From contig OZ244807.1 in assembly GCA_965220185.1 (NCBI GenBank), positions 806,001 through 870,000 on the forward strand: a DNA stretch of 64,000 bases. Direction: 5' to 3'. A program made the translations under genes and the position numbers. The notes below the pieces were generated by a model. The model made no database searches. It saw nothing but the letters and a program-made list of their open reading frames with translations, and was not told the origin of the DNA. Each line of letters begins with the position of its first letter. Position 1 is the stretch's first letter. The stretch comes from Azotimanducus sp965220185 (GTDB taxonomy: Bacteria; Pseudomonadota; Gammaproteobacteria; Pseudomonadales; Azotimanducaceae). This document shows positions 41,705 to 51,128 of this stretch, one piece after another.

Positions 41705-41973
41705 TCACTCTGCTGTTGGCGACGTGCCCGTATTCTCGTGAACACATCTTCCGCGCTCGGTACTCGACCGGCATTGATCTGCTGCTCTCCAAGCGCGATG
41801 ATCTTCAAAAGAGCGAGAGTTTCCTGCGTTCGTTCATAGTCATCGTAGGATTGCAAGACAGCTTTGGCTTCGCCGTTCTGCGTAACAACGTAGGTGCCTG
41901 GTTGCTCGCCAATACTGCGAACGATGTTCGCCGCATTTGTCTTCAAGTAGCTGATTGATTTGATCTGCTGCAT
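41701..41973 (-). CDS. Phd/YefM-family antitoxin
   Basis: A 90-residue protein starting MQQIKSISYLKTNAANIVRSI, followed by the YVVTQNGEAKAVLQSYDDYERT core of Phd/YefM antitoxins and a charged C-terminal tail. It binds operator DNA through the N-terminal fold and the toxin through its tail. It precedes and overlaps the RelE/ParE-type toxin. It is a different type from the ParD-like antitoxin at 18149. Confidence 0.86.
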   Translation of the reverse strand: MQQIKSISYLKTNAANIVRSIGEQPGTYVVTQNGEAKAVLQSYDDYERTQETLALLKIIALGEQQINAGRVPSAEDVFTRIRARRQQQSE

Positions 41974-42056
41974 GTGGATGCTGAGTGCTACGAATCAGAC
42001 TGAATTAAAACCAAATTTAGTCTATGCGTCAAGTGTTCCCTTACCCTCGCTTGCAA

Positions 42057-44174
42057 TCAACAGAATTCCACTCTGTACGCCGGCAGCGAATCGACGATTT
42101 CGCGTCCCCAGGCGCTGTTGGCGGCGCGGCTGTCGAGCAAGGTGATGCGTCCGTAGTCGTTCTCGTTGCGGATCAGTCGGCCGCAGGCTTGGCGGAGCTT
42201 GAGTGACGCATAGGGCAGCGACAAGGCGCGGAACGCATCTTCGTTCTGCGCCTCGTACCATTCTCGGAGCGCCCGCTCGACCGGGTCGGTCGGCACCATG
42301 AACGGCAGGCGCGCGATGATCACATGGCGACAGTATTCATCGGGGAGGTCGAGACCCTCGGCGAGGCTTGCCACGCCCATCAGGTAGCTGCGCTTGCCGC
42401 CGTCAATGGCGTGCTTGTGTGTCTCGACAAGTCGCGCCGCGGCAAACGAGTCCTGAACGAGCATCTGTTTGCGAACCTTGGCAGGCAGGCGTTTTTGAAC
42501 TTCGAATAGCTGCCGCCACGAAGTGAACAAAATCAGCCCTGAGCGCTCTTCACGCATTAGCTCGGGCAGCGCCTTGACGATATCGCCCGTGTGGGCGCGA
42601 ACATCGCGCGGATTCGCCATCCGCCGAGGGATGCGTAGCGTCACCATGTCGCGGTACGGAAAGCTGCTCTCGATGTGCGCGAGACGAGCGCCGTCGCCAA
42701 TGCCGGTCTCAAGCTTGAAGGTGTCGAAGCTTCCCATGCCGCGCAAGGTCGCGGAAGTGCAGACTACGCCGTAGGCTTGCGACCAGAGCGTGCCATGCAA
42801 GCGGTCTCCGGGAAAAAGCGGCGCGCTGCGCAGCCCGAAGCGGGGTGTGTTGCCGTCTGCGGCGTTACGGATCGACCAGCGCACTCGCTGCTCAAGCAGC
42901 GTGGGCGGCGTATTTTTCGCATTTTCTGGCGGCGGCGAAAAATCGAGCATCACGCTCGACTGCGCATCGAGCGTTGAAGCTTGTTCGCGCAGTTCGATCA
43001 AAAGGGCTTCGTGGCGCACGCGCGGGGCATTGGCAGGCAGATCATCGAGCTCGCTCTCCATGGCCTCGACGAGCTTCCAAGCCTGTTCCGCCATCACCCG
43101 CAAATGCGCGCTCAGCTCTTCGCAGAGAACACGCAATTCATCAGGCAGTTGACCGGCATCGAAATAGCAGAGTCCGGTATCTTTTCGATCAGTCTCGAAT
43201 TGAAGCCGCGAGAGCGCTTCGACGAGCAGCCCTTCGGGTGATGCGAGCAGATGCTGTCGTTCAGCAAAGGTATCGACCGACTCGCGCAGCGTGCGATCTT
43301 CGCCGAGCAATCCCGCCGCCGCCCCCAAAGTCTCGCCGACATCGCGCGCAAACGTTGCAAGTCCACCTGGGTCGGCTGCGCAGGATGCCCAGCGGCGCGC
43401 TTTTTCGGCCAAGTGATGCGCTTCGTCGATGACAATTAAGGCATCTTCGAGCTTGGGCAATATCACGCCGCCGCCCAAGCTAAGGTCGGCAAGCAGCAGA
43501 TCCTGATTGACCACCATGAGGTCGAATTCCCGAGACGCATCGCGCGCGAGAAAAAAGGGACACACACGGTAATGCGCGCAGCGCTCCTTCAAGCAGCCAA
43601 CGCGACTGTTGGTGAGTTCGCGCCAGAGCTGCGAGGGCAGCGCTTCAGTCCAATTGTCACGATCGCCATCCCAGGCACCAGCGTGCCATGCTTGTGCGAG
43701 CGCAAGCACGAGGCCGCTCGAATCGCTGTCTGCGCCTCGGCCTTTCGGCGCATCTTGTTCGAGGCTCAGTTCGCCTTGCGCACTGGCACGCTTCTGATCA
43801 AGCTTGAGTGGACACAAGTAGCGGCCTCGTCCTTTGACCACGCCAGCCTTGATGTCGAGTGCGGTGTGCGACGCGATATTGCCGAGTTCGCGCAGCACCT
43901 GCTCTTGCAGCATGACAGTGCTGGTCGCCACCACAAGCGTCTTGTCAAGCTCGTCGGCACAAACGCTACCTGCGAGCAAGTACGCGAGCGTCTTGCCGGT
44001 GCCTGTCCCTGCTTCGATGGCGGCGAGCCGCTCGCCGTCGTTGTCGCCGAGAAAGGTCTCGGCGATGGCTCGGATCATGTGTCGCTGACCTTTGCGTGCT
44101 TCGCCGCCAACGCCGCGCAGCCAGTCGTGATAGAGACCGTCCAAGCGGTCCTGCACTCGGCTATGACGATTCAT
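42057..44174 (-). CDS. dinG: DinG-type ATP-dependent DNA helicase
   Basis: A 705-residue XPD-like superfamily 2 helicase. Walker A is AIEAGTGTGKT (52-62), and the DEAH box is in LIVIDEAHHLAEKA. Fe-S cluster cysteines appear in VGCLKERCAHYRVC. The C-terminal helicase half includes GVASLAEGLDLPDEY and the QACGRLIRNENDYG motif VI. DinG unwinds 5'-3' and removes R-loops and unusual DNA structures. The ATG at 44174 (MNRHSRVQ) is preferred over a TTG at 44192. It overlaps the ligA stop by 14 bp. Confidence 0.9.
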   Translation of the reverse strand: MNRHSRVQDRLDGLYHDWLRGVGGEARKGQRHMIRAIAETFLGDNDGERLAAIEAGTGTGKTLAYLLAGSVCADELDKTLVVATSTVMLQEQVLRELGNIASHTALDIKAGVVKGRGRYLCPLKLDQKRASAQGELSLEQDAPKGRGADSDSSGLVLALAQAWHAGAWDGDRDNWTEALPSQLWRELTNSRVGCLKERCAHYRVCPFFLARDASREFDLMVVNQDLLLADLSLGGGVILPKLEDALIVIDEAHHLAEKARRWASCAADPGGLATFARDVGETLGAAAGLLGEDRTLRESVDTFAERQHLLASPEGLLVEALSRLQFETDRKDTGLCYFDAGQLPDELRVLCEELSAHLRVMAEQAWKLVEAMESELDDLPANAPRVRHEALLIELREQASTLDAQSSVMLDFSPPPENAKNTPPTLLEQRVRWSIRNAADGNTPRFGLRSAPLFPGDRLHGTLWSQAYGVVCTSATLRGMGSFDTFKLETGIGDGARLAHIESSFPYRDMVTLRIPRRMANPRDVRAHTGDIVKALPELMREERSGLILFTSWRQLFEVQKRLPAKVRKQMLVQDSFAAARLVETHKHAIDGGKRSYLMGVASLAEGLDLPDEYCRHVIIARLPFMVPTDPVERALREWYEAQNEDAFRALSLPYASLKLRQACGRLIRNENDYGRITLLDSRAANSAWGREIVDSLPAYRVEFC

Positions 44175-46176
44175 GTGCTGCCAAGGTCTCAATCAAGGCC
44201 GCTTCGTCGAGGACAGGCACGCCGAGAGATTCGGCTTTGGTGAGTTTGCTGCCGGCGCCCGGCCCCGCCACAACCCGATTCGTGTCCTTGGAGACCGCCC
44301 CCGCCACGCGCGCGCCGAGCGCAACGAGTCGCGCCTTCGCCTCGCTCCGTGTCATCGAATTCAAGGTGCCGGTCAGCACCCAGGTTTGATCCACGAGCGG
44401 CTGCGCTTCACGCGTCGAAGCCAATGCTTGCCAATGCACGCCGGCATCCCGAAGCGCGCGAATCTCGTCACGATTGCGCGCCTCAGCAAAAAACGCCGTG
44501 ATGTAGTTCGCGCTGACTTCGCCGATATCGGGCACCGCCTGCAAGGCTTCGAGATCGGCCTCCATGAGCGCGTCCGGGTCACCAAAGTGATGGGCCAGAT
44601 TGAGCGCGGCACTCTCGCCGACCTCGCGGATGCCGAGCGCATACAAGAATCGCGGCAACGTTGTTGCCTTGCTGCGTTCGATGGCCGCAAGCAGCTTTTC
44701 GGCGGAGACCTTGGCGAATCCCTCGAGCGCCTCGACCTGCTCGAATTGAAGTCCATACAGACTCGAAGGCCGGTTGATCAATCCGGCTTCGAGTAACTGA
44801 TCAACGCGCTTGCCGCCGAGTCCTTCGATGTCGAGCGCGAGCCTTGACGCAAAATGCAAGAGCGCTTCGCGCTGCTGCGCGGAGCAGGTGAGTCCGTTCA
44901 CACAGCGCAGCGCAGCCTCGCCTTCCGGCCTCGCCACCGGGCCGCCGCAGACAGGACACACGCTTGGCGCTTCGATGCGACGGGCGTCCTTGGGGCGCCT
45001 GTCCTTTTGCACGCGCACGATTTTTGGAATGACATCGCCCGCGCGCAGCAGCCAGACGGCATCGCCAATGCGAAGGTCCAAACGCTCCTCGATCTCGTCC
45101 ATGTTGTGCAGGGTGACATTGCTCACCGTCACGCCGCCAACGCTCACCGGCTCGACGCGCGCCACCGGCGTCACCGCCCCTGTTCTGCCCACCGAAAACT
45201 CAACGTCAAGCACGCGCGTGGTCGCCTCTTCCGCCGGATACTTCCAGGCAATCGCCCAGCGCGGGCGCCGCAGCATGGCGCCGAGCGCTTGCTGGTGGGC
45301 GAGGCTGTTGACTTTCATGACAATGCCGTCAATGGCGAACCCCAGGCTGTCGCGGACGGCAAGAATCTCGTCAATGTAGGTCTTCGCGTCTTCAAGACAG
45401 GGCACGCAGCGCGCGCTGTCGTGCGTGGGGAAGCCCCAGCCCTTGAGCATCCCGAGTGCCTGCCACTGCGTTTCAGGGGGCCTCTCAGCGTTCAATTGGC
45501 CAATGCTGTAGGCCAGAAACCGCAGCGGGCGCTTGGCGGTCGCGCCCGCATCCTTCTGGCGCAGGCTGCCGGCCGCGCCGTTGCGCGGATTGACCATCGT
45601 GCGCTCGCCAGCCGCCTCGGCCTTGGCGTTGAAGGCGTGAAAGTCCGCATCGCGCAGATACACTTCGCCGCGCACTTCCACGAGCGGCGGCGGCGCGCCG
45701 TGAAGCCGAAGCGGAATGCTGCGGATCGTTCGCGCGTTGGCAGTGACCGTCTCTCCGGCCTGTCCGTCGCCGCGGGTGGCGGCGCGCACCAGGAGACCGC
45801 CCTCATAGATCAGACTGACGGCGACGCCATCGATCTTCGGTTCGCAGGTGAGCGCCACGTCATCGGTTGTCTGCAGCAAGTCTTGGCAGCGCGCATACCA
45901 GGATTCGAGTTCGCCTGCGGCCTGCGCCTTGCCGAGCGACAGCATCGGCAGTTGGTGCTGAACGGGCGCGAAGGCATCGTCCGGGATGCCGCCGATGCGC
46001 ATGGTCGGCGAATCGAGGCTCGCGAATTCGGGATGCTCGGCTTCGAGGCGCTCAAGCTCATCGAAAAGCTGGTCGTACTCCGCGTCCGGAATCTCCGGCT
46101 CGTCAAGAACATAGTAGGCGTGCGCGTAGCGCCGCAATTCTTCCTGCAATGCTTTGATGCGAGCGTCGAGCGACAC
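44161..46176 (-). CDS. ligA: NAD-dependent DNA ligase LigA
   Basis: A 671-residue full-length LigA. The adenylated lysine is K114 in CEPKIDGVAV; an N-terminal Ia domain with YYVLDEPEIPDAEYD contacts NAD. The zinc finger (VCPVCGG, RCVNGLTC), helix-hairpin-helix region and C-terminal BRCT (LTGTLNSMTRSEAK) follow. It seals nicks in Okazaki fragments. The start is a GTG at 46176. It lies 11 bp downstream of zipA in the smc-zipA-ligA order usual in gammaproteobacteria. Confidence 0.97.
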   Translation of the reverse strand: MSLDARIKALQEELRRYAHAYYVLDEPEIPDAEYDQLFDELERLEAEHPEFASLDSPTMRIGGIPDDAFAPVQHQLPMLSLGKAQAAGELESWYARCQDLLQTTDDVALTCEPKIDGVAVSLIYEGGLLVRAATRGDGQAGETVTANARTIRSIPLRLHGAPPPLVEVRGEVYLRDADFHAFNAKAEAAGERTMVNPRNGAAGSLRQKDAGATAKRPLRFLAYSIGQLNAERPPETQWQALGMLKGWGFPTHDSARCVPCLEDAKTYIDEILAVRDSLGFAIDGIVMKVNSLAHQQALGAMLRRPRWAIAWKYPAEEATTRVLDVEFSVGRTGAVTPVARVEPVSVGGVTVSNVTLHNMDEIEERLDLRIGDAVWLLRAGDVIPKIVRVQKDRRPKDARRIEAPSVCPVCGGPVARPEGEAALRCVNGLTCSAQQREALLHFASRLALDIEGLGGKRVDQLLEAGLINRPSSLYGLQFEQVEALEGFAKVSAEKLLAAIERSKATTLPRFLYALGIREVGESAALNLAHHFGDPDALMEADLEALQAVPDIGEVSANYITAFFAEARNRDEIRALRDAGVHWQALASTREAQPLVDQTWVLTGTLNSMTRSEAKARLVALGARVAGAVSKDTNRVVAGPGAGSKLTKAESLGVPVLDEAALIETLAAHESS

Positions 46177-46187
46177 GAACCTGAACG

Positions 46188-46901
46188 CTAGTCAGACAGA
46201 TCAGACCTCAAGGTCGCCTCGCGCACGCTTGACAAGGGTTCGCGCTTGTCGTCCAAAAGCTCGCCTTCGATCTCAAGCGCGAGCTTGCGCGCGATGCTCA
46301 GCATGCCGTCAAAACGCCGCTTGTCGCCGCGCCCTTTGGTCTCGAAGAAAAAAGCGACTCCGCGAGTGCTCGACACGTCTATGCTCGTGGCGTCAAAGGT
46401 TGCTGGCTCAAGCGCGTTGACCACACTAAAGATCACCTGCTGCTCTTCGTCCTTGAGGCTGAAGACCCCGCGCTCGTCAAGCACGCACTCGGCGCGCGTG
46501 AGGACACGATTGACGCCGGAGACGCGAAACTCGCCTGAGCCTCGCGCCATCACGTAGAGCACGATGATCTGCCCGACCTCGCCGCTCGATGCGGGCTGTG
46601 GCGGTTCGGCGTGCGGCGGCTCTTGCTGATGCTCTACGCCCGATTGCGGCGCCTCTTCGCCAAACAGCGATCCGGAGCCAATGTCGGCGTGACTCGCCGC
46701 TCGCCGACGCTTCGCCGCAGCGTCGCCCGACTCCGGTTCAAGCGAGTCGATAAAATCCATTGGGTTAAATGTCGTGTTGCGTTCCCGTGCCCGCTGCCGA
46801 CGCTTGTTGCCCCGCGAATTGGCCACCGCAAAGCCGATCACGCCAAGAATCAGCACGAGCCCTGCCACAATCACTCCGATTTCAAAGCCGAAAAACCCCA
46901 T
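46188..46901 (-). CDS. zipA: Cell-division protein ZipA
   Basis: A 237-residue ZipA: a short periplasmic start, one membrane helix (IGVIVAGLVLILGVIGFAV, about 8-26), a charged and Pro/Gln-rich linker, and a C-terminal FtsZ-binding domain from about residue 108 (QIIVLYVMARGSGEFRV). It anchors FtsZ rings to the membrane. It is present only in gammaproteobacteria, so it is the best class marker in the window. The gene lies between smc and ligA on the same strand. Confidence 0.93.
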   Translation of the reverse strand: MGFFGFEIGVIVAGLVLILGVIGFAVANSRGNKRRQRARERNTTFNPMDFIDSLEPESGDAAAKRRRAASHADIGSGSLFGEEAPQSGVEHQQEPPHAEPPQPASSGEVGQIIVLYVMARGSGEFRVSGVNRVLTRAECVLDERGVFSLKDEEQQVIFSVVNALEPATFDATSIDVSSTRGVAFFFETKGRGDKRRFDGMLSIARKLALEIEGELLDDKREPLSSVREATLRSDLSD

Positions 46902-46966
46902 GGACGCGAACCTTTGACTATCCTGCCATTATGAACGCTTGAGTCGGCATATGAAACTGTCTCATC

Positions 46967-49900
46967 TCAAGATGCCGCCAGCGACACCGCTTCGGTGACA
47001 TCGACCGACACGAGCCGCGACACGCCAGGCTCGCGCATGGTCACCCCCACCAGATGATCCGCCATCTCCATCGTCAGCTTGTTATGGGTAATGATGACAA
47101 ACTGCACCTCGCCCGACATCTCGCGTATCAATTCCACAAACCGCTTGACGTTCTCATCGTCGAGCGGCGCATCGACCTCGTCAAGCAGGCATACCGGACT
47201 CGGATTCAAGCGAAAGAGCGAGAACACCAGCGCAATCGCAGACATGGCCTTCTCGCCGCCGGAGAGCAGCGCGACGCTCGTATTGCGCTTGCCCGGCGGA
47301 TTGGCCATAAATGTCACGCCTGTCTCAAGCAGTCGCTCGCCGTGCATTTCGAGCCTCGCCGACCCACCGCGAAAGAGCTTCGGGAACAGCTCCGCGAGGC
47401 CAGCGTTGGCAAGATCGAAGGTGCTGCGAAATCTCTGCACCATGTCGGTGTCAATCTTTTCAAGCGCGTCCGACAAGGTGGCAAGCGATGTCTCCAAGTC
47501 TTCGATTTGCGCTTGCAGCGCTTCATACTGCTCGCGTTCGCGCTCCAAATCACTCGCCGCGGCGAGGTTCACCTCCCCAATACGACCGATCGCGCGCTCA
47601 ACATCCAAGCGCTTGGTTTCGATCCCTTGTACTGATTGATCCTCGAATGCGGCCAGCAATTCCGGCACGTCCTCAGGGTTCACATCAAGTCTATGGAAGC
47701 GCGCTTCGAGCTCCGCCGCCTGCGCCTTCGCCGCGCCAGCCGCGACGCGCGCGTCTTCGCGCTGCTCGCGCAGGCCTTCAAGCTCGGATTCGGTGCTGCG
47801 CAGTGCTTGCACGGCTTGACGAATCTCCGCCTCAACCGATTCAAGAGCACGGCGCGCTGCTTGCAGCGACCGCTCAACTTCAAGACGCTGGGCAAGGCAC
47901 TGCTCGCGTTCGCTCTCAAGCTTTGGTTGCCCTTTGTTCGCTGTCGCGAGGCGCTCAGCGAATTCGGTGATGCGCGCTTCAAGACGCTGCAGGCGCTCTG
48001 TCATCTCGGGCAGTGCTTGGCTTAAGGTGCGCTCGGCGGCGACCAAGCGTTCATGCTCGATGCGTACATTCGAGAAGCTCGCCTCGCTCTTTGATACCGC
48101 TTGACGCAGGTCATTTCGTTGCCGTTCCAATGTCTGCACTTGGCGCTGTAGTGCCTCGTATGCCTGCCGCGCGGCATCGCTGCGCCCGACGAGCGCATCA
48201 AGTGCTGGCAAGCGGCTCTCAAGGTGCAGGCGCAGCTGATCGAGTGTCTCGCGCGCCTGCGTGGTTTCGTCAAAGCGGCGGCGCACTTCCTGTTGCCGTG
48301 CTTCCTCGATTTCGCGCTTGGCCATCACGGATGCGCACGCGGCTTGCGCAATGTCAATATCGCGCTCGATCTGGTCGAGTTGAGATTGGGTGCGCTCAAG
48401 TGCCTCGCGCACATCGCTCAGCAGGCCGAGCGCATGATCCACCGCCCTGCTCGCCTGATCACATTCGAAGTTGAGATCTTCAACATCGGGCGCGGCGTCG
48501 AACGCAGATTCGGGCAGGTGCCGCCGATTGATGCGCGCCCAGTCCTTGCCGAGCCAGACACCTTCGGGACAAATGATCGACTCGCCGCTCGCAAGACTGC
48601 TTCGCAGTTCGAGCGCATCAGCGAAGGTTGGCGCAACACGAACGCCATCGAACAGACTCCCGCACTCGACGCCAACAATGTCTGCAAGTGGTGACGGCGG
48701 GTGTTGTTCCGACTGAGTGGCTTCAAAGATCAATAGTTCGCCCGCACTCAGACTTGTTAGATGCGCAGCGAGATCCTCGATTTTGTGCGCGAGCACGCCA
48801 GCAGTCTTCCCGGAGAGCAGTGTGCGCGCCGCAGCCTCCCAACCAGGTTGCGGGCGGGCGCGTGCGCCGACTCGTGGAAGGTGCTGTGCACTTCTCGTTT
48901 CGAGCCAATCGTCAATGGCCGCGGCATCCTGTTCTCCTGCTTCGCCAACGAGCGCTTGAATGGCGGCAAGTTCACGCTTCAAACTTTGCTCCTTGGCGCG
49001 TTTGGCTTCGATATCTGCTTCGAGCGGAGCAATTTTGGCGCGCAACTCGGCGCGCCGCGAAATCGTCGCCTGCTTGTCATCGAAGAGCTTCGCACGGGCA
49101 CGCTCCGCCTCAGCGTGTTCGCGCTCAAGTGCGCGCATCTTGTCGGCATCTTCTGTGTCATCTCGCTGAGCGTGGCTCTGCCCGAGGCGCTGCTCGCCGT
49201 CGGCAATGCGCTCCCGAGTGCCGCGAATCTCGGCTTCGACCAGATCAACCTCGCGCCGCAGCTCTGAAGCCTCGGCTGTGGCCGCATCGAGCTTGCCTCG
49301 CTCTGCCTGCATGCGCGCCTCAAATGCCTCAAGCGCGGCTTGATGGCGGTCGCGCTCGGACTTCGCATCATTGATGGCATTCAGATGCCCGGCGAGGGTG
49401 AGCTTGGCCTTGGCGAGACGTTCGTGCGCATCGGCGATGCTGGTCTGCAAAGCATCGCGTTCGGCGGTTGCGGTATTCAGGTCCTCAGCGTGCTGCTCGC
49501 GCGAGCGCAGAAGTGCGCTGATGGCGCTCTCGATGCGCGACAGCTCGGCCCCGACATCATAATGGGCACCGCTCTCTTGATTGACCTTGGCGCTCGCGGC
49601 GTCACGATTCGCAAACAGTGCGTCGCGCCTCGATTCCTGCGCCGCGCGCTTGGTCTCACAGTCGGCAACCACTGCTTCGCTTGCCACGACTTTCTCTTCA
49701 CTGCTGGCAAGCTCGGTTTTGGCAAGCTGCTGACGCGAATAGACTTCGCAGGCTTCGAGGTCACGCTGCTTTTCCACGAGCTTGCGATAGCGCTCAGCAC
49801 GCTTGGCTTGGCGCCGCAAGTTGTTGATGCGCTCTTCGCGCTCATGCCTGAGATCGCCCGCACGCTCTAGGTTGAGCCGCGTCTGCTCCATGCTGAGCTC

Positions 49901-50440
49901 GGTTTCCCGGCGGCGCTCCTTGTAGCGCGAGATGCCAGCGGCTTCCTCAAGGTAGCCGCGCAACTCATCCGGCTTGGCCTGCACGAGATCGGAGATCTGC
50001 CCTTGTTCGATGATGGCGTAGCCTTGCGCCGTGAAGCCGGTGTCCAAGAACACATCGAGGACATCCCGCCGGCGACATCGCGTGCCGTTCAAGCGAAAGA
50101 CGGACTGCCCGTCACGCGAGATTTCACGCCGGACCGACAGTTCGCTGCCGGCGCGACTGAGGCGGCCAACCTGACCGCTGACTTCATCGAATATGAGTTC
50201 GATACTCGCCAAGTCCGTCGGCGGGCGCGTGTCCGAGCCTTTGAAAATGACATCTTCCAAGACCTGGCCGCGCAGATTCTTGGCGGAGCGCTCGCCGATC
50301 ACCCAGCGAACGGCGTCGATGACGTTGGATTTTCCTGCTCCGTTTGGCCCCACCAAGGCGGTGCGATTGGTGGGCAGGTCGATAACCGAAGGGTCTACGA
50401 AGGTTTTGAACCCAGAGAGCCGTATCTGCTGCAGTCGCAT
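46967..50440 (-). CDS. smc: Chromosome partition protein SMC
   Basis: A 1157-residue SMC ATPase. Walker A is GPNGAGKSN (31-39). Two long coiled coils flank a hinge near residues 500-650, and the C-terminal head has LLSGGEKAMSAIALVF (signature) and CLLDEVDAPLDDENV (Walker B). SMC compacts and segregates chromosomes. Use of SMC rather than MukB is consistent with gammaproteobacteria outside the enteric/Vibrio group. It is the first gene of the smc-zipA-ligA-dinG block. Confidence 0.96.
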   Translation of the reverse strand: MRLQQIRLSGFKTFVDPSVIDLPTNRTALVGPNGAGKSNVIDAVRWVIGERSAKNLRGQVLEDVIFKGSDTRPPTDLASIELIFDEVSGQVGRLSRAGSELSVRREISRDGQSVFRLNGTRCRRRDVLDVFLDTGFTAQGYAIIEQGQISDLVQAKPDELRGYLEEAAGISRYKERRRETELSMEQTRLNLERAGDLRHEREERINNLRRQAKRAERYRKLVEKQRDLEACEVYSRQQLAKTELASSEEKVVASEAVVADCETKRAAQESRRDALFANRDAASAKVNQESGAHYDVGAELSRIESAISALLRSREQHAEDLNTATAERDALQTSIADAHERLAKAKLTLAGHLNAINDAKSERDRHQAALEAFEARMQAERGKLDAATAEASELRREVDLVEAEIRGTRERIADGEQRLGQSHAQRDDTEDADKMRALEREHAEAERARAKLFDDKQATISRRAELRAKIAPLEADIEAKRAKEQSLKRELAAIQALVGEAGEQDAAAIDDWLETRSAQHLPRVGARARPQPGWEAAARTLLSGKTAGVLAHKIEDLAAHLTSLSAGELLIFEATQSEQHPPSPLADIVGVECGSLFDGVRVAPTFADALELRSSLASGESIICPEGVWLGKDWARINRRHLPESAFDAAPDVEDLNFECDQASRAVDHALGLLSDVREALERTQSQLDQIERDIDIAQAACASVMAKREIEEARQQEVRRRFDETTQARETLDQLRLHLESRLPALDALVGRSDAARQAYEALQRQVQTLERQRNDLRQAVSKSEASFSNVRIEHERLVAAERTLSQALPEMTERLQRLEARITEFAERLATANKGQPKLESEREQCLAQRLEVERSLQAARRALESVEAEIRQAVQALRSTESELEGLREQREDARVAAGAAKAQAAELEARFHRLDVNPEDVPELLAAFEDQSVQGIETKRLDVERAIGRIGEVNLAAASDLEREREQYEALQAQIEDLETSLATLSDALEKIDTDMVQRFRSTFDLANAGLAELFPKLFRGGSARLEMHGERLLETGVTFMANPPGKRNTSVALLSGGEKAMSAIALVFSLFRLNPSPVCLLDEVDAPLDDENVKRFVELIREMSGEVQFVIITHNKLTMEMADHLVGVTMREPGVSRLVSVDVTEAVSLAAS

Positions 50441-50495
50441 TGCGTGGGCGGCTACGCCCTCTTATTGGTATCGGGGTGGATGGACACGAGCCGCT

Positions 50496-50915
50496 CTATT
50501 CAGCCGACTGCGCAGCTTGCCGCGCCTTGAAGGTGCGCACCTGCTGATTGAAGCTCTCTGCGATCATGACGAGTTGCTCGACACCATTGTTGTAGAGGGC
50601 TGTGAGACCGGCATCCTGTTTGCGCGTCATGTCGTCGCCGAGCGACTCGATGATATCCTCAATGCACGCAAGGGAATCCTGCATGGAGGTTTGGTAGCGG
50701 CGCACCGCGGCACCAGCGCCGGCAAGTTCAGACTCTGGCGCAGTCGCACCGTTCGGGATGGTGGGCGGTTCGGGAAAGCTACATGCATCCACGTCGACGC
50801 CAATGTCCAGGGGCTCATTTGGCGCGAAGGACATATTGGGGGAGAGAAGTGCTTGAGCAGGCGTGCCAATGAAGGCGATGAACAGGGCAAGTGATGCGGC
50901 GCTCAGAGGCTTCAC
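50496..50915 (-). CDS. Small secreted or periplasmic protein, unknown function
   Basis: A 139-residue protein with a signal peptide at its start (MKPLSAASLALFIAFIGTPAQA). The start is a GTG at 50915. The mature part is helical with two cysteines (DACSFPEP and SLACIEDI) that could form a disulfide. I recognise no family. It lies 55 bp upstream of smc on the same strand and just downstream of the tRNA gene. Confidence 0.65.
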   Translation of the reverse strand: MKPLSAASLALFIAFIGTPAQALLSPNMSFAPNEPLDIGVDVDACSFPEPPTIPNGATAPESELAGAGAAVRRYQTSMQDSLACIEDIIESLGDDMTRKQDAGLTALYNNGVEQLVMIAESFNQQVRTFKARQAAQSAE

Positions 50916-50942
50916 GTGGGGACTCCCGCTTTCATACGAATG

Positions 50943-51019
<77 letters not shown>

Positions 51020-51128
51020 TCCGAATTGCGCATTATAGCCAAAAACTGAGCGCGCGCTGCAAGGGCATCCGCCCTATGCCACGTGGGAGATTGACACTTC
51101 GGCGTGTGAGGCGGCGTAATCGGGCGCC

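Noticed and set aside
44854..46191. 445-residue plus-strand frame opposite ligA
   Set aside because: It lies fully antisense to a complete, well-conserved LigA and shows Arg/Ala/His-rich shadow composition.
50447..50460. GGGCG-GCTA-CGCCC hairpin between the small secreted protein gene and smc
   Set aside because: The stem is only 5 bp and no T-run follows on the minus strand, so a terminator call is not justified.
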